From: Pseudoalteromonas luteoviolacea DSM 6061 | Lineage (GTDB): Bacteria > Pseudomonadota > Gammaproteobacteria > Enterobacterales > Alteromonadaceae | Direction of reading: 5' to 3' | Assembly (NCBI RefSeq): GCF_001625655.1 | Contig: NZ_AUYB01000099.1 | Location: 1-64,000, forward strand | Length of the DNA: 64,000 nucleotides | Part shown: piece by piece, positions 45,478 through 56,817 of the stretch | Numbering within the stretch: the first letter of the stretch is position 1 | Layout of the letters: each line of letters opens with the position of its first letter | The notes under the pieces: model-generated | What the model saw: the letters and a program-made list of their open reading frames with translations, nothing else | The model's database searches: none | Told to the model about the DNA's origin: nothing | Translations under genes and position numbers: made by a program

Positions 45478-46587
45478 ATGAAGGTGTATTTGGTAGGTGG
45501 TGCGGTCAGAGATAAGTTGCTTGGCCGGCCTATTTTAGAGCGGGATTATGTGGTGGTCGGCGCCACAATTAGAGATATGTTGAAACTTGGCTATCAACAA
45601 GTCGGTAAAGACTTCCCTGTTTTCTTACATCCAAAAAGTAAAGATGAGCATGCACTTGCCAGAACTGAAAGAAAACAGGGGCAAGGCTATACTGGGTTTA
45701 TCTGCGACTTTGCACCAACCATTACTCTAGAAGATGATCTGATCCGGCGCGATCTGACAGTCAATGCGATCGCAGAAGATGATCAGGGTAACTTGATCGA
45801 CCCCTATCAAGGTAAAGTAGATCTCGACAATAAGATCTTACGTCATGTCAGTGATGCCTTCAGCGAAGATCCACTTAGGATCTTGCGTGTCGCGAGATTC
45901 GCCGCTCGTTATAACTACTTGGGCTTTACTATTGCCGATGAAACTGTCTTGTTGATGAAAGATATGGTTGCTCAAGGAGAGCTAAAAACTCTCACCAAAG
46001 AACGCGTATGGATGGAAATCGAGAAGTCTCTCAAAGATGGCGCTATTCATATCTTTACCTATGTCTTGTCTGATCTTAACGCGCTGCCTTATGTAACACC
46101 TTGGCAGACAAAGTGGGATCAAGGTACGTCAAATACCATAGCTGATCAGATTTCTCGGTTAGATCAAAGCAATGAGACTTATCTCAGATCTGCTTTTAGC
46201 TTGTGGCAATATCGCGCCGATATAAGTACATACAATCTAGAACAAGATCATAAGATCCCAAAAGCATTTGCTGAAGCCTTGCGAGATTTACAAACAAATT
46301 TACCACTTCTTCAATCTCATACTTGGCAAGCTGATACACTGATGCAGATATTTAACCAGTTGGATGCTTGGCGTCGCCCAGAGCGCCTCAGTCTATTTAT
46401 CAACAGCATCCGTGTAATCGATGCTGCCTGTGCCAGAAGAGGCTCTGAATTGAGCAAAGCGTATAAAGCCGCTTGCAACGTGAAAGCTCAGGAAGTGATT
46501 GCACTCGGCGCGAAAGGAGCAGAGATAAAAACAGAAATGGATAAGCTGAAATTAAAACGCATTCAGAGTCTATTAGACCTCAAGTAA
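45478..46587 (+). CDS. cca: CCA tRNA nucleotidyltransferase without HD domain
   Basis: Starting at ATG 45478 ([16 protein letters not shown]) the enzyme has 369 residues. The start matches E. coli Cca, and TAGGA is placed five bases upstream. Catalytic motifs are visible: the GGAVRD and RDYVVVG region, [43 protein letters not shown] and [14 protein letters not shown]. It adds or repairs the CCA end of tRNAs. E. coli Cca (412 aa) has an HD phosphohydrolase domain in the C-terminal half; I see no HD or HxxxH motif here. The C-terminal region is otherwise poorly conserved. Confidence 0.92.
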   Translation: MKVYLVGGAVRDKLLGRPILERDYVVVGATIRDMLKLGYQQVGKDFPVFLHPKSKDEHALARTERKQGQGYTGFICDFAPTITLEDDLIRRDLTVNAIAEDDQGNLIDPYQGKVDLDNKILRHVSDAFSEDPLRILRVARFAARYNYLGFTIADETVLLMKDMVAQGELKTLTKERVWMEIEKSLKDGAIHIFTYVLSDLNALPYVTPWQTKWDQGTSNTIADQISRLDQSNETYLRSAFSLWQYRADISTYNLEQDHKIPKAFAEALRDLQTNLPLLQSHTWQADTLMQIFNQLDAWRRPERLSLFINSIRVIDAACARRGSELSKAYKAACNVKAQEVIALGAKGAEIKTEMDKLKLKRIQSLLDLK

Positions 46588-46600
46588 ACTTACTACTGGG

Positions 46601-46625
46601 GAGTGCAATCATACAGTCTGCACTC
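46601..46625 (+). terminator. possible hairpin after cca
   Basis: GAGTGCA and TGCACTC form a 7-bp stem with an 11-base loop, 14 bp after the stop. No T run follows; weak. Confidence 0.3.
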
Positions 46626-46824
46626 TCACTTCCACCATAGCGCGACCAGACCTCCATCCAATTGTACAAAAAACAACTAAATTTTTAATCTTGTAGAATG
46701 TCATAAAATTTAACTTGATCACAAAAAAAACAAGCATATATAGTACCTATAACATATATAACAATTTATACACAAAAGGTCTATTGACCAAAATCTACTA
46801 TTAAAAACATGAAAAGGAATTGCA

Positions 46825-49194
46825 ATGCATAAAAAGCATCAGCTTGCCGCTGCCATTACTGGTATTCTATTTTCCACATTGTCTAGCACATCTGTATTGG
46901 CACAGGTGACTCACCCTAAAATGGTGACTGCACCAGCTTCTAGCACAGTCGTTAAAGACAGCTATATTGTCGTGTTTGAAACACCAAATACCATTGCAGC
47001 TGACACCCTAACAGCAAGAGCTGATTTCAATAGGGTTCAAAGTCAAAACTTGGTGAATCAACACAACATCAAACTAGAAAAAACTTACTCTGCAACCCTT
47101 AATGGCGCGTTAGTAACGGCATCAAAATCTCAGCTTTCTGCATTACTTTCAGATCCGAATGTAGCCTTCATTGAGCCAAACCGTGTCATCACCTTAGATG
47201 CAACAGTCAGTGCAAAACAAACAAATGCAACATGGGGTCTAGACAGAATCGACCAACGTGCCCTGCCACTTGATTCTAACTATGTTTATAACTTCACAGG
47301 TTCAAATGTGACTGCTTATGTTTTAGACACTGGTATTCAAGTTGACCATACCGAATTCAATGGCCGTGCAGCCAGCGGTTTCGACTTTGTCGATAATGAT
47401 AATAACGCTGATGATTGTCATGGCCACGGAACACACGTTGCGGGTACTATTGGTGGCGAAACCTACGGTGTTGCTAAGAATGTTGACTTGGTCGGCGTAC
47501 GAGTATTTAACTGCCAAGGAAGTAGTTCATTAGCCACTATCATTGATGGTGTTGAATGGGTTACAGCAAATGCGACGTTGCCAGCTGTTGCTAATATGAG
47601 TTTCCGTACACCTGTCAGTGCTGCGCTAAATAATGCGGTTCAAGCAAGCATTAACCGCGGGATCTCAATGGTCGCAGCTGCGGGTAACGACAATGGCAAT
47701 GCATGTAACATCTCTCCAGCAAGTGCGCCAAACGCAATCACAGTAGCAGCATCAACGAATACAGATCAGCGCGCTAGCTTCTCAAATTTTGGTAATTGTG
47801 TCGATATTTTTGCACCAGGGCAAAGCATCACTTCTGCTTGGATAAACAACGGTGTAAGTACTATCAGTGGTACGTCTATGGCTGCGCCACACGTTGCCGG
47901 TGTTGCAGCACTTCATCTACAGCAGTCGCCTAACCTGACACCAGCACAAGTCACTGCGAGAATATTAGGTGATTCGACTACCAACGAGATTGGCGATCCA
48001 CAAGGCTCACCTAACCGCTTGCTATATTCTATCCATGAAACTCAACAGCCACCGTATAGCCAATGGGTAGGCGCATATGGATATACAGCTGGAGGCTGGC
48101 GAGTAGAAAACCACCCGCGCATGATGGCTGACGTAAATGGCGATGGTAAAAAAGATGTCGTTGGCTTTGCCAATGCAGGTGTTTACGTGTCACTTTCAAA
48201 TGGCGCATCGTTCTCTTCTCCACGTAAGTGGGTAGGTTCATTTGGATACACAGCTGGTGGTTGGAGAGTTGAGAACCACCCACGTATGATGGCAGATGTG
48301 AACGGCGATGGCCGTGATGACGTTGTAGGCTTTGCAAATGCTGGTGTGTATGTATCACTGTCAACTGGTTCAAGCTTTACTGCACAACAAAAATGGATTG
48401 GCAGCTTTGGCTATAGTGCCGGCGGATGGCGCACCAATCAGCATCCTCGTATGATGGCTGATGTAAATGGCGATGGCAAACAGGACGTTGTTGGCTTTGC
48501 TAACGCAGGGGTTTATGTTGCACTTTCGACAGGAACAAGTTTTGCTCCAATGCGCCAGTGGGTTGGTAGCTATGGCTATACAGCTGGTGGTTGGCGTGTA
48601 GAGAACCACCCTCGCATGATGGCTGACGTGAATGGCGATGGCAAACAAGACGTTGTCGGCTTTGCAAACGCAGGCGTCTATGTATCTCTTTCTAATGGTT
48701 CATCGTTTAGCTCACCTCAAAAATGGATAAGTAACTTTGGCTATAGTGCAGGCGGCTGGCGCGTTCAAAACCACCCTCGCTTTATGGCTGACGTAAATGG
48801 TGATGGCCGTGATGACGTGGTAGGGTTTGCTAATGCCGGTGTGTATGTTGCACTTTCTACAGGCACAGGGTTTAGCGCGATGCGCCAATGGGTAAATAAC
48901 TATGGTTATACAGCTGGTGGCTGGCGCGTTGAAAACCACCCTCGATACCTAGCTGACGTAAATGGCGATGGCAAGAAGGATGTGGTTGGTTTTGCAAATG
49001 CAGGTGTATACATTTCAACATCGAATGGCAGTAGCTTCTCAGCGCCTAAACGCGTCGTAGATAACTTTGGTTATAGTGCTGGCGGATGGCGAGTGCAACA
49101 GCATCCACGTATGATGGCAGACGTAAATGGTGATGGCACAGAAGATGTCGTTGGCTTTGCGAACGCTGGTGTTTACGTTGCACCAATGAAGTAA
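46825..49194 (+). CDS. secreted subtilisin-like protease with seven-repeat C-terminal domain
   Basis: The 789-residue protein has a signal peptide (1-26), an I9 inhibitor propeptide (about 45-125, SYIVVFE to [10 protein letters not shown]) and an S8 peptidase domain with catalytic D168 ([12 protein letters not shown]), H201 ([10 protein letters not shown]) and S351 ([11 protein letters not shown]). From residue 414 to the end lie seven tandem repeats of 55 residues (last one 46). Each has a GYTAGGW strand, [12 protein letters not shown] and [11 protein letters not shown]. The DVNGDGKxD segments are FG-GAP/VCBS-like Ca-binding motifs, so seven repeats would close a beta-propeller. Likely exported by type II secretion, whose accessory genes lie nearby. 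Strong terminator follows. Confidence 0.95.
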   Translation: MHKKHQLAAAITGILFSTLSSTSVLAQVTHPKMVTAPASSTVVKDSYIVVFETPNTIAADTLTARADFNRVQSQNLVNQHNIKLEKTYSATLNGALVTASKSQLSALLSDPNVAFIEPNRVITLDATVSAKQTNATWGLDRIDQRALPLDSNYVYNFTGSNVTAYVLDTGIQVDHTEFNGRAASGFDFVDNDNNADDCHGHGTHVAGTIGGETYGVAKNVDLVGVRVFNCQGSSSLATIIDGVEWVTANATLPAVANMSFRTPVSAALNNAVQASINRGISMVAAAGNDNGNACNISPASAPNAITVAASTNTDQRASFSNFGNCVDIFAPGQSITSAWINNGVSTISGTSMAAPHVAGVAALHLQQSPNLTPAQVTARILGDSTTNEIGDPQGSPNRLLYSIHETQQPPYSQWVGAYGYTAGGWRVENHPRMMADVNGDGKKDVVGFANAGVYVSLSNGASFSSPRKWVGSFGYTAGGWRVENHPRMMADVNGDGRDDVVGFANAGVYVSLSTGSSFTAQQKWIGSFGYSAGGWRTNQHPRMMADVNGDGKQDVVGFANAGVYVALSTGTSFAPMRQWVGSYGYTAGGWRVENHPRMMADVNGDGKQDVVGFANAGVYVSLSNGSSFSSPQKWISNFGYSAGGWRVQNHPRFMADVNGDGRDDVVGFANAGVYVALSTGTGFSAMRQWVNNYGYTAGGWRVENHPRYLADVNGDGKKDVVGFANAGVYISTSNGSSFSAPKRVVDNFGYSAGGWRVQQHPRMMADVNGDGTEDVVGFANAGVYVAPMK
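48064..49191 (+). repeat. seven tandem 165-bp repeats in the protease gene
   Basis: Six full units and one shortened unit code for the propeller repeats. Units 1 and 4, 3 and 5, and the GYT/GYS variants alternate, which suggests expansion by duplication of pairs. It is coding DNA, not a CRISPR array. Confidence 0.9.
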
Positions 49195-49224
49195 TAAAAA
49201 TATTTTGGGCTTACTGATATCAAT

Positions 49225-49250
49225 AAACCCGGCTATAGCCGGGTTTTTTA
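49225..49250 (+). terminator. rho-independent terminator, subtilase gene
   Basis: AAACCCGGCTA and TAGCCGGGTTTTTT form a strong stem with T run; it can also act on lpd from the other side (stop at 49284). Confidence 0.93.
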
Positions 49251-49283
49251 ATCGCGATTCGCGAAAATCAAAAAGAAGTTAGA

Positions 49284-50708
49284 TTACTTCTTCTTAACTG
49301 CTTTTTTGTTTGGAAGGTCAGTGATTGAACCTTCGAAAATTTCAGCAGCTAGACCGATTGACTCGTTCAGTGTTGGGTGAGCGTGGATAGTAAGTGCCAC
49401 GTCTTCTGCGTCTGCACCCATTTCTACCGCTAGGCCGATTTCACCAAGCATTTCGCCTGCGTTGATACCAACCATTGCACCACCGATAACACGGCCTGAC
49501 TCTTTATCAAAGATAAGCTTAGTTTGACCTTCAGTACGTGCAGAAGCGATTGCACGGCCAGATGCTGCCCACGGGAATACCGCAGTTTCAATCTTAAGAC
49601 CTTGCTCTTTCGCTTCCTTCTCAGTTACACCAACCCATGCAATTTCTGGATCTGTGTAAGCGATTGAAGGGATACACTTAGGATCGAAGTAGTGCTTCTT
49701 ACCAGAGATAACTTCCGCAGCAACGTGTGCTTCGTGTACCGCTTTGTGTGCAAGCATAGGCTGACCAACAATGTCACCAATCGCGAAGATGTGGTCAACG
49801 TTCGTTTTCATTTGCTTGTCGGTGTTGATGAAGCCACGCTCGTCAACAGCAACGCCTGCTTTGTCAGCGTCAAGTAGTTTACCGTTTGGTGTACGACCAA
49901 CCGCAACCAATACTTTGTCATAACGTACTTGGCCTTCAGGTGCTTGCTTACCTTCGAATGAAACGTAGATACCGTCTTCTTTCGCTTCAACAGCAACAAC
50001 TTTCGTAGAAAGCATCACGTTGAACTTGTTCTTAACATACTTCTGGTAAACCTTGATGATGTCTTTGTCAGCAGCAGGTACTAATTGATCAGCAAATTCA
50101 ACAACGTCGATTTCTGAACCTAGCGCACGGTAAACAGTACCCATCTCAAGACCGATGATACCACCACCTAGTACAAGTAGTTTGCCAGGTACGTCTTTAA
50201 GCTCAAGTGCACCAGTTGAATCAATGATACGCTCATCTTGTGGGATGAATGGAAGGCTTACTGGCTGTGAACCTGCTGCGATGATTGCGTTATCAAACGT
50301 CACTGTCTTAGTGCCGTCAGCCCCTTCAACAGCGATGGTGTTAGAACCTGTGAATTTACCGTAACCGTTAACTACGTTAACTTTACGCATTTTAGACATA
50401 CCAGCTAGGCCGCCAGTAAGTTGACCGATTACAGACTCTTTCCAAGTACGGATTTTGTCTAAATCGATTTGTGGAGCACCGAAAGTTACACCGTGAGAAG
50501 CCATTTCAGCTGCATCATCGATTACCTTAGCCACGTGAAGTAGTGCTTTAGAAGGAATACAACCTACGTTCAAGCAAACACCACCTAGGGTATCGCGAGA
50601 TTCAATCAATGTAACATCTAAACCTAGGTCTGCTGCACGGAATGCTGCAGAGTAACCACCAGGACCACCGCCTAGTACAACAACTTGAGTTTTGATTTCG
50701 TTGCTCAT
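49284..50708 (-). CDS. lpd: dihydrolipoyl dehydrogenase (E3)
   Basis: The 474-residue flavoprotein has the FAD motif VVVLGGGPGGYSAAFRAADLG, the redox disulfide C45/C50 in GGVCLNVGCIPSK, the NAD motif LLVLGGGIIGLEMG and the C-terminal HAHPTLNES base. It reoxidises lipoyl groups of pyruvate dehydrogenase, 2-oxoglutarate dehydrogenase and GcvH. It follows aceF by 218 bp with a terminator hairpin between, so it may have its own promoter, as in E. coli. Starts with ATG preceded by AAGGTAA. Confidence 0.97.
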   Translation of the reverse strand: MSNEIKTQVVVLGGGPGGYSAAFRAADLGLDVTLIESRDTLGGVCLNVGCIPSKALLHVAKVIDDAAEMASHGVTFGAPQIDLDKIRTWKESVIGQLTGGLAGMSKMRKVNVVNGYGKFTGSNTIAVEGADGTKTVTFDNAIIAAGSQPVSLPFIPQDERIIDSTGALELKDVPGKLLVLGGGIIGLEMGTVYRALGSEIDVVEFADQLVPAADKDIIKVYQKYVKNKFNVMLSTKVVAVEAKEDGIYVSFEGKQAPEGQVRYDKVLVAVGRTPNGKLLDADKAGVAVDERGFINTDKQMKTNVDHIFAIGDIVGQPMLAHKAVHEAHVAAEVISGKKHYFDPKCIPSIAYTDPEIAWVGVTEKEAKEQGLKIETAVFPWAASGRAIASARTEGQTKLIFDKESGRVIGGAMVGINAGEMLGEIGLAVEMGADAEDVALTIHAHPTLNESIGLAAEIFEGSITDLPNKKAVKKK

Positions 50709-50888
50709 GTTATTACCTTAACTATTATTCGAACGGGACTCTACTCAACTGAGTATCCGCACCCAATTTGCCTGCCAGTCGCCAAATTAGGACAAAACCA
50801 ACAGAGAGAGTTTTTTGTGCGCGAAAGTGTATCATTCGCACTCACTAATGTCCCGTCCAAATATCAGACAGGACACTAAAAATACAAC

Positions 50889-50918
50889 AAAACCGCACAA
50901 CCTATGTTGGGCGGTTTT
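50889..50918 (-). terminator. terminator after aceF
   Basis: On the minus strand AAAACCGCCCAAC, loop ATAG and GTTGTGCGGTTTT pair with one mismatch, followed by T-rich sequence. It lies just after the aceF stop. Confidence 0.8.
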
Positions 50919-50926
50919 GGTTCACC

Positions 50927-52831
50927 TTACATTACTAGCTGACGAATATCGCTCAGGTAGTTTGCAAGAGTCACAGTAAAGCGTGCTGCAAGCGCCCCGT
51001 CAATTACACGGTGGTCGTATGAACAGCTTAGCGGCACCATTAAGCGCGGCTCAAACTCTTTACCATTCCATTTCGGCTTCATCTCAGACTTAGATACACC
51101 TAAGATAGCCACTTCTGGTGCATTCACGATTGGTGTGAATGATGTACCACCGATGCCACCAAGGCTTGAGATTGTGAAACAACCGCCTTGCATGTCAGCT
51201 GCTGTCAGCTTGCCGTCACGTGCTTTCTTAGAGACTTCCATCAGCTCACGAGAAAGCTCAATGATGCCTTTTTTGTTTACATCTTTGAATACAGGAACAA
51301 CCAAGCCGTTTGGCGTATCAACCGCCACACCGATGTTCACGTATTTCTTCAGAGTTAGGCTCTCGCCGTCTTCAGAAAGAGAAGAGTTAAATGTTGGGAA
51401 CTCTTCAAGTGCTTTTGCAGCCGCTTTCATCACGAAGACTAATGGTGTGATCTTCACGCCCATCTTCTTCTTCTCAGCTAGAACATTTTGCTCCTTACGG
51501 AATGCTTCTAGCGTTGTGATATCTGCTTCATCAAACTGTGTAACGTGTGGGATTTGTACCCAGTTACGGTGTAGGTTTGCACCAGAGATCTTTTGAATAC
51601 GAGATAGTTTCTTCTCTTCAACTTCACCAAACTTGCTAAAGTCTACTTTCGGCCAAGGAATTAGACCAAGCTCGCCACCACCGGTGTTACCACCTTTAGA
51701 TAGCTGACCTGATTCAACTTGCTTCACTAGCTCTTTCACATAGTTCTGAACGTCTTCTTTAACAACACGGTTCTTACGACCGGTTGCTTTAACACGCGCT
51801 AGGTTTACACCAAACTCACGAGCTAGACGACGCACAACTGGTGATGCGTGTGCATACTGATCGTTCGCAACAAAGTCATCTTTTTGTGCTGATGCAGGAG
51901 CTGGAGCTGCTGCCGGAGCAGGTTTTGCAGCCGGAGCTGGTGCTGCTGTTGGTGCCGGTGCAGCAGCAGGTGCTGCAACTGGCGCACTGCCTGCCGTTTC
52001 AAATACGAAGATTAAAGAACCAGTCGATACTTTATCGCCAGCGTTTACTTTGATCTCTTTTACAGTACCTGCAAATGGTGCCGGTACTTCCATAGAAGCC
52101 TTATCGCCTTCTACAGTAATAAGAGACTGCTCTTCTTCGATTGAATCACCAACAGATACCATGATTTCAGTCACTTCAACTTCATCACCACCGATATCTG
52201 GTACGTGTACTTCTTTCGCTTCTGCTACCGCTGCAGGTGCCGCCGTAGGCGCAGGTGCCGCTTCAACAGATGCAGCTGCTGGCGCACTGCCCGCAACTTC
52301 AAATACGAATACCAAAGAGCCAGTTGACACTTTACCGCCAACTTCAACTTTGATTTCTTTCACAGTACCTGCAAATGGTGCTGGTACTTCCATAGAAGCC
52401 TTATCGCCTTCTACGTTTAAGATAGACTGGTCAGCTTCAACAGCTTCGCCTACTGCAACCATGATTTCAGTGACTTCTACTTCGTCGCCACCGATATCTG
52501 GTACGTGTACTTCTTTAAGCTCAGCAGCAGCTGGCGCCGCAGGTGCTGGCGCTGCAACAGGAGCCGCAGGCGCTTGTGCCGCAGCCGGTGCTTCTGCACC
52601 CGCTGCGTCAAAAATCATAATCAAAGAGCCCGTTGAAACTTTGTCACCTTCAACCACTTTGATTTCTTTTACAGTACCCGCAGCCGCTGCTGGTACTTCC
52701 ATAGAAGCCTTATCGCCTTCAACTGTGATCAATGACTGATCCACTTCAACCGTGTCACCTACGCTTACTAGGAGCTCGGTTACTTCAACCTCATCGGCAC
52801 CAATATCTGGAACATGAATTTCAATTGACAT
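50927..52831 (-). CDS. aceF: dihydrolipoyl acetyltransferase (E2), three lipoyl domains
   Basis: The 634-residue protein has three lipoyl domains (about 2-75, 108-182, 209-283), each with [10 protein letters not shown]; the first attachment lysine is K41. They are joined by Ala/Pro-rich linkers. A peripheral subunit-binding domain follows ([22 protein letters not shown]) and then the catalytic domain with H607 in YDHRVIDG. This is the three-lipoyl architecture of E. coli AceF (630 aa). The three lipoyl modules are nearly identical at DNA level as well. 11 bp after aceE. Confidence 0.97.
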   Translation of the reverse strand: MSIEIHVPDIGADEVEVTELLVSVGDTVEVDQSLITVEGDKASMEVPAAAAGTVKEIKVVEGDKVSTGSLIMIFDAAGAEAPAAAQAPAAPVAAPAPAAPAAAELKEVHVPDIGGDEVEVTEIMVAVGEAVEADQSILNVEGDKASMEVPAPFAGTVKEIKVEVGGKVSTGSLVFVFEVAGSAPAAASVEAAPAPTAAPAAVAEAKEVHVPDIGGDEVEVTEIMVSVGDSIEEEQSLITVEGDKASMEVPAPFAGTVKEIKVNAGDKVSTGSLIFVFETAGSAPVAAPAAAPAPTAAPAPAAKPAPAAAPAPASAQKDDFVANDQYAHASPVVRRLAREFGVNLARVKATGRKNRVVKEDVQNYVKELVKQVESGQLSKGGNTGGGELGLIPWPKVDFSKFGEVEEKKLSRIQKISGANLHRNWVQIPHVTQFDEADITTLEAFRKEQNVLAEKKKMGVKITPLVFVMKAAAKALEEFPTFNSSLSEDGESLTLKKYVNIGVAVDTPNGLVVPVFKDVNKKGIIELSRELMEVSKKARDGKLTAADMQGGCFTISSLGGIGGTSFTPIVNAPEVAILGVSKSEMKPKWNGKEFEPRLMVPLSCSYDHRVIDGALAARFTVTLANYLSDIRQLVM

Positions 52832-52842
52832 GTTTTTGCCTC

Positions 52843-55509
52843 TTATGCGTAAAGTGGGTTAGCTTTTGTTGTGTCGATATCAAATTTCTTGATAGCGTCA
52901 GCAACAACTGATTTTTCAACCTTGCCCTGTTGAGCAAGTTCGTTAAGTGCAGCAACAACCACATAACCTGCGTTCACTTCGAAGTGACGACGTAGGTTTT
53001 CACGGCTGTCTGAACGACCGTAACCGTCAGTACCTAATACTTTGTATGAGCTGCTTGGCATGAATGCACGTACTTGGTCTGCATAGTTCTTCATGTAGTC
53101 AGTTGCAGCAATCGCTGGAGACTCACCTAATACAGTTGAAATATAAGGTACTTTCGCATCTGCTTCAGGGTTAAGCATGTTGAAACGCTCAACGTCTTGA
53201 CCGTCACGAGCTAGTTCATTGAATGACGTTACAGAGAATACGTCTGAACCAATGCCGTACTCTTCGCTTAGGATTGCACCTGCTTTACGTACTTCGTTCA
53301 AGATAGTGCCTGAACCCATAAGCTGTACGTGTGCTTTCTCACCCGCGTTCGACTCCAACTTATAGATACCTTTACGGATACCTTCTTCAGCACCTTCCGG
53401 CATTGCTGGCTGGTGATAGTTTTCATTCATCAACGTTAGGTAGTAGAACACATTTTCTTGCTCTGGACCGTACATACGACGAATACCATCTTGCAAGATA
53501 ACCGCAACTTCAAATACGAACGTTGGGTCGTAAGAAATACAGTTAGGAATAGTACCCGCTTGAATGTGTGAATGACCGTCTTCGTGCTGTAGACCTTCAC
53601 CGTTAAGCGTTGTACGACCAGCTGTAGCACCCAATAAGAAACCACGTGCTTGTTGGTCACCCGCCATCCACGCCATGTCGCCAACACGTTGGAAACCGAA
53701 CATAGAGTAGTAGATGTAGAATGGGATCATCGGTAGGTCGTTAGTGCTGTATGATGTTGCAGCAGCAACCCATGAAGACATTGCACCTAGTTCATTGATA
53801 CCCTCTTGCAGTACCTGACCTGATGTTGCTTCTTTGTAGTAAGAAACGATGTCGCGGTCTTGCGGTGTGTAATTCTGACCGTGTGGATTGTAAATACCGA
53901 TTTGACGGAATAGACCTTCCATACCGAAAGTACGCGCTTCATCCGCAATGATAGGTACGATGTTTTTGCCAACACCCTTGTCTTTCAACAAGATGTTTAG
54001 CGCACGTACATAACCCATTGTGGTTGAAATATCACGCTTTTGCTCTTCAAGTAGCGGCTTGAACTGCTCCAGTTTTGGTAACTCAAGTGCTTGTGTGAAG
54101 TTAGGTAAGCGCTGCGGCGTATAACCGTGTAGTGCTTTACGGCGCGAGTGTAAGTATTCGTACTCAGCAGAACCTTCTTTAAGCGTAAGGTATGGTAAGT
54201 TTGCAATTTCTTCGTCAGAAACCAGATCTTCAAGACCTAGGCGTGAGCGCAAGTGCTCAACGCTAGACATGTCCATTTTCTTAACTTGGTGTGCAATGTT
54301 CTTACCTTCAGCTGCTTCACCCATGCCATAACCTTTTACAGTCTTAGCTAGGATTACAGTTGGACGACCTTTCTCATCTTGAGCCGCTTTAAATGCTGCA
54401 AATAGTTTCGAAGGTTCATGACCACCACGCTTAAGTGCGAAGATTTCTTCATCCGTCATATCAGCAACTAATGCTGCTGTCTCTGGGTAACGACCGAAGA
54501 AGTGCTCTCGTACGTATGCACCGTCTTTTGATTTGTATGTCTGGTAGTCACCGTCGATTGTTTCGTTCATCAGCTGTAAAAGCTTACCAGTTGTGTCTTT
54601 AGCAAGTAGCTTGTCCCAACCAGAACCCCAAACAACTTTGATCACGTTCCAACCTGCACCTTTGAATAGACCTTCAAGCTCTTGAATGATCTTACCGTTA
54701 CCCATTACTGGGCCGTCAAGACGCTGCAGGTTACAGTTAATTAGGTAGCATAGGTTATCTAGCTTTTCACGCGCAGCGAAAGAAATAGCACCACGTGATT
54801 CTGGCTCATCCATCTCGCCATCACCTAGAAACGCATATACGCGCTGCTCGTTAGTCTCTTTTAGGCCACGGCCTTCTAGGTACTTAAGGAAACGTGCTTG
54901 ATAAATTGATGCAATCGGACCAAGACCCATAGATACAGTCGGGAATTGCCAGAACTCAGGCATCAATTTAGGGTGAGGATATGAAGAAATACCTTTACCA
55001 TCTACTTCTTGACGGAAGTTATCTAGCTGCTCTTCAGTTAAACGACCTTCAAGGAACGCACGTGCGTAAATACCAGGTGAAATATGACCTTGGTAATAAA
55101 CTAAATCACCACCGTCTTTCTCATTTGGAGCTCGGAAGAAGTGGTTGAAACACATTTCATAAAATGCTGCTGAAGACTGGTAAGACGCCATGTGGCCGCC
55201 TAACTCTAGGTCTTTTTTAGACGCACGAAGTACGATCATGATCGCATTCCAACGTACGATAGAGCGGATACGACGTTCAATTGTAGTATCACCAGGGTAA
55301 GCTGGTTCTTGGTCAGCCGGAATGGTATTTACATAATTTGTAGTAATACCAGTAGGCATATCCACACCATCTAGGCGGGCTTGCTCTAGCACTTGCTCAA
55401 GTAAGAATTGCGCACGTTCTACGCCTTCTTCTTTTACAACTGACTCAAGCGCTTGTAACCACTCTTGGGTTTCTAACGCGTCAACGTCAAACTTATTGAC
55501 TTCAGACAT
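52843..55509 (-). CDS. aceE: pyruvate dehydrogenase E1 component
   Basis: The 888-residue homodimeric E1 (E. coli 887) carries the thiamine-diphosphate motif [46 protein letters not shown], and the active-site His region [32 protein letters not shown] is the typical C-terminal segment. It decarboxylates pyruvate and acetylates E2. First structural gene of the complex, 102 bp after pdhR. Confidence 0.97.
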   Translation of the reverse strand: MSEVNKFDVDALETQEWLQALESVVKEEGVERAQFLLEQVLEQARLDGVDMPTGITTNYVNTIPADQEPAYPGDTTIERRIRSIVRWNAIMIVLRASKKDLELGGHMASYQSSAAFYEMCFNHFFRAPNEKDGGDLVYYQGHISPGIYARAFLEGRLTEEQLDNFRQEVDGKGISSYPHPKLMPEFWQFPTVSMGLGPIASIYQARFLKYLEGRGLKETNEQRVYAFLGDGEMDEPESRGAISFAAREKLDNLCYLINCNLQRLDGPVMGNGKIIQELEGLFKGAGWNVIKVVWGSGWDKLLAKDTTGKLLQLMNETIDGDYQTYKSKDGAYVREHFFGRYPETAALVADMTDEEIFALKRGGHEPSKLFAAFKAAQDEKGRPTVILAKTVKGYGMGEAAEGKNIAHQVKKMDMSSVEHLRSRLGLEDLVSDEEIANLPYLTLKEGSAEYEYLHSRRKALHGYTPQRLPNFTQALELPKLEQFKPLLEEQKRDISTTMGYVRALNILLKDKGVGKNIVPIIADEARTFGMEGLFRQIGIYNPHGQNYTPQDRDIVSYYKEATSGQVLQEGINELGAMSSWVAAATSYSTNDLPMIPFYIYYSMFGFQRVGDMAWMAGDQQARGFLLGATAGRTTLNGEGLQHEDGHSHIQAGTIPNCISYDPTFVFEVAVILQDGIRRMYGPEQENVFYYLTLMNENYHQPAMPEGAEEGIRKGIYKLESNAGEKAHVQLMGSGTILNEVRKAGAILSEEYGIGSDVFSVTSFNELARDGQDVERFNMLNPEADAKVPYISTVLGESPAIAATDYMKNYADQVRAFMPSSSYKVLGTDGYGRSDSRENLRRHFEVNAGYVVVAALNELAQQGKVEKSVVADAIKKFDIDTTKANPLYA

Positions 55510-55611
55510 ATGGAGTGTTCCTTATGTTTTAAATGCAAATTTATTCAATGCGTCAATGACGCAATCAAGCTTAATTGCTCGATTTTGCTTAAAAGACCGA
55601 ATTTACCTAAC

Positions 55612-56361
55612 TTATTGCTGTTTAGTACGACGTAGACTGCGCTCAATTCGAGAGCGCTCTCTGCCCGCTTCTAATAATGCTTCTTCAATAAAGGCAAGGT
55701 GAGCGTTACTCGCAAGCCTTGCCTTTTCTGGATTACCTTGAATAACAGCATCCATCAATACCGCTCGATGCTGCGCAAGTTGTTCACTCACGTCTGACTT
55801 TTGCACCAAAACGGTTAAGTTCTGTAATACATTTTGCTCAAGTAACGTTTGCATCCCTCTCACTAAATGCAGTAACACCACATTATGTGACGCTTCTGCT
55901 ACAGTGAAATGAAATGCATTGATTGCTTTGGCTTTTAGGGCTAAGTCGTCTCCCACCTCGGCAATGTTGTCGTAGCTTTGTTTTACTTTATCCATATCAT
56001 TATCGGTACCTCGCAAAGCTGCGTAATAAGCAGCGATACCTTCAAGCGCATGACGGAATTCAAGTAAGTCAAACTGAGACTCAGGGTGTTTACTGATCAA
56101 ATCAAACAGTGGATCAGTTAAACCTTCTTCTAGCTGATTTTTAACGTACGTGCCGCCACCTTGGCGACGCGTCACTAACCCTTTGGCTTCGAGTTTTTGA
56201 ATCGCCTCTCTTAACGAAGGGCGGGATACTTCAAACTGCTTAGCAAGCTCTCTTTCTGGGGGAAGCTTTTCCCCTGGAAGCAATGATCCTTCTAAAATCA
56301 TGTTTTCCAATTGCTCTAAAATCACATCCGAGAGTTTCGCAGCTTTAATCTTCAAAGACAT
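55612..56361 (-). CDS. pdhR: pyruvate dehydrogenase repressor PdhR
   Basis: Start chosen at ATG 56361 (MSLKIKAAKLSDVI), which aligns with the E. coli start; an ATG eleven codons upstream is less likely. The product has 249 residues: GntR winged helix (LPPERELAKQFEVSRPSLREAIQKLEAKGLVTRRQGGGTYV) and an FCD effector domain that senses pyruvate. It precedes aceE in the same direction, and a PdhR box lies 124 bp upstream, so it is probably autoregulated with the operon. Confidence 0.95.
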   Translation of the reverse strand: MSLKIKAAKLSDVILEQLENMILEGSLLPGEKLPPERELAKQFEVSRPSLREAIQKLEAKGLVTRRQGGGTYVKNQLEEGLTDPLFDLISKHPESQFDLLEFRHALEGIAAYYAALRGTDNDMDKVKQSYDNIAEVGDDLALKAKAINAFHFTVAEASHNVVLLHLVRGMQTLLEQNVLQNLTVLVQKSDVSEQLAQHRAVLMDAVIQGNPEKARLASNAHLAFIEEALLEAGRERSRIERSLRRTKQQ

Positions 56362-56817
56362 TGATAACACGCCAGTTTGGGTTATATCCACCAACTAAGA
56401 ATGAAGTTCCTACGTTAAACCGTAAGCCTTTAAAACTTAGCAATATTTACTTAATCATTTAGTATATTGTGACCAGGTAGGTAAATTGGTCATACCAAAT
56501 TTGGACAATAAGTTATCAAAATCAAGCTCGGCTGTCAAAATTACACCTTTTCATCGCTTTTAATATCCTTTTTTTGACATCCATTCAGATTAAACTTTAT
56601 ACAATTAAAAATGATTGCAAAGAAAAATAAAAATGGTCAGACCAGATGAGTTGGGAAACTAGGTAGTACAAAAAATAGCATGGGACACATGGGCAATGAA
56701 TTGCTCTTAATACTGCAATATACAGTCATTTTGAAACTCAGATAAAAGCGGCGAGGTAATCAATGACAAACTTGCGGTCAAACAGGGTTGGGTGAGCGAT
56801 AAGTCTCACCCTAATTT
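56362..56817. other. 456-bp gap upstream of pdhR
   Basis: It contains the PdhR operator listed separately and probable promoter sequence. Nothing else is recognised between 56520 and 56817. Confidence 0.45.
56485..56499. promoter_or_regulatory. PdhR operator
   Basis: ATTGGTCATACCAAA matches the E. coli PdhR box ATTGGTNNNACCAAT in 14 of 15 positions, counting the free centre. Confidence 0.88.

Noticed and set aside
48064..49191. CRISPR-like direct repeats
   Set aside because: The 165-bp units are coding repeats of the protease propeller, with no spacer structure.
52050..52739. 229-codon frame on the + strand
   Set aside because: It is the antisense shadow of the Ala/Pro-rich lipoyl region of aceF.
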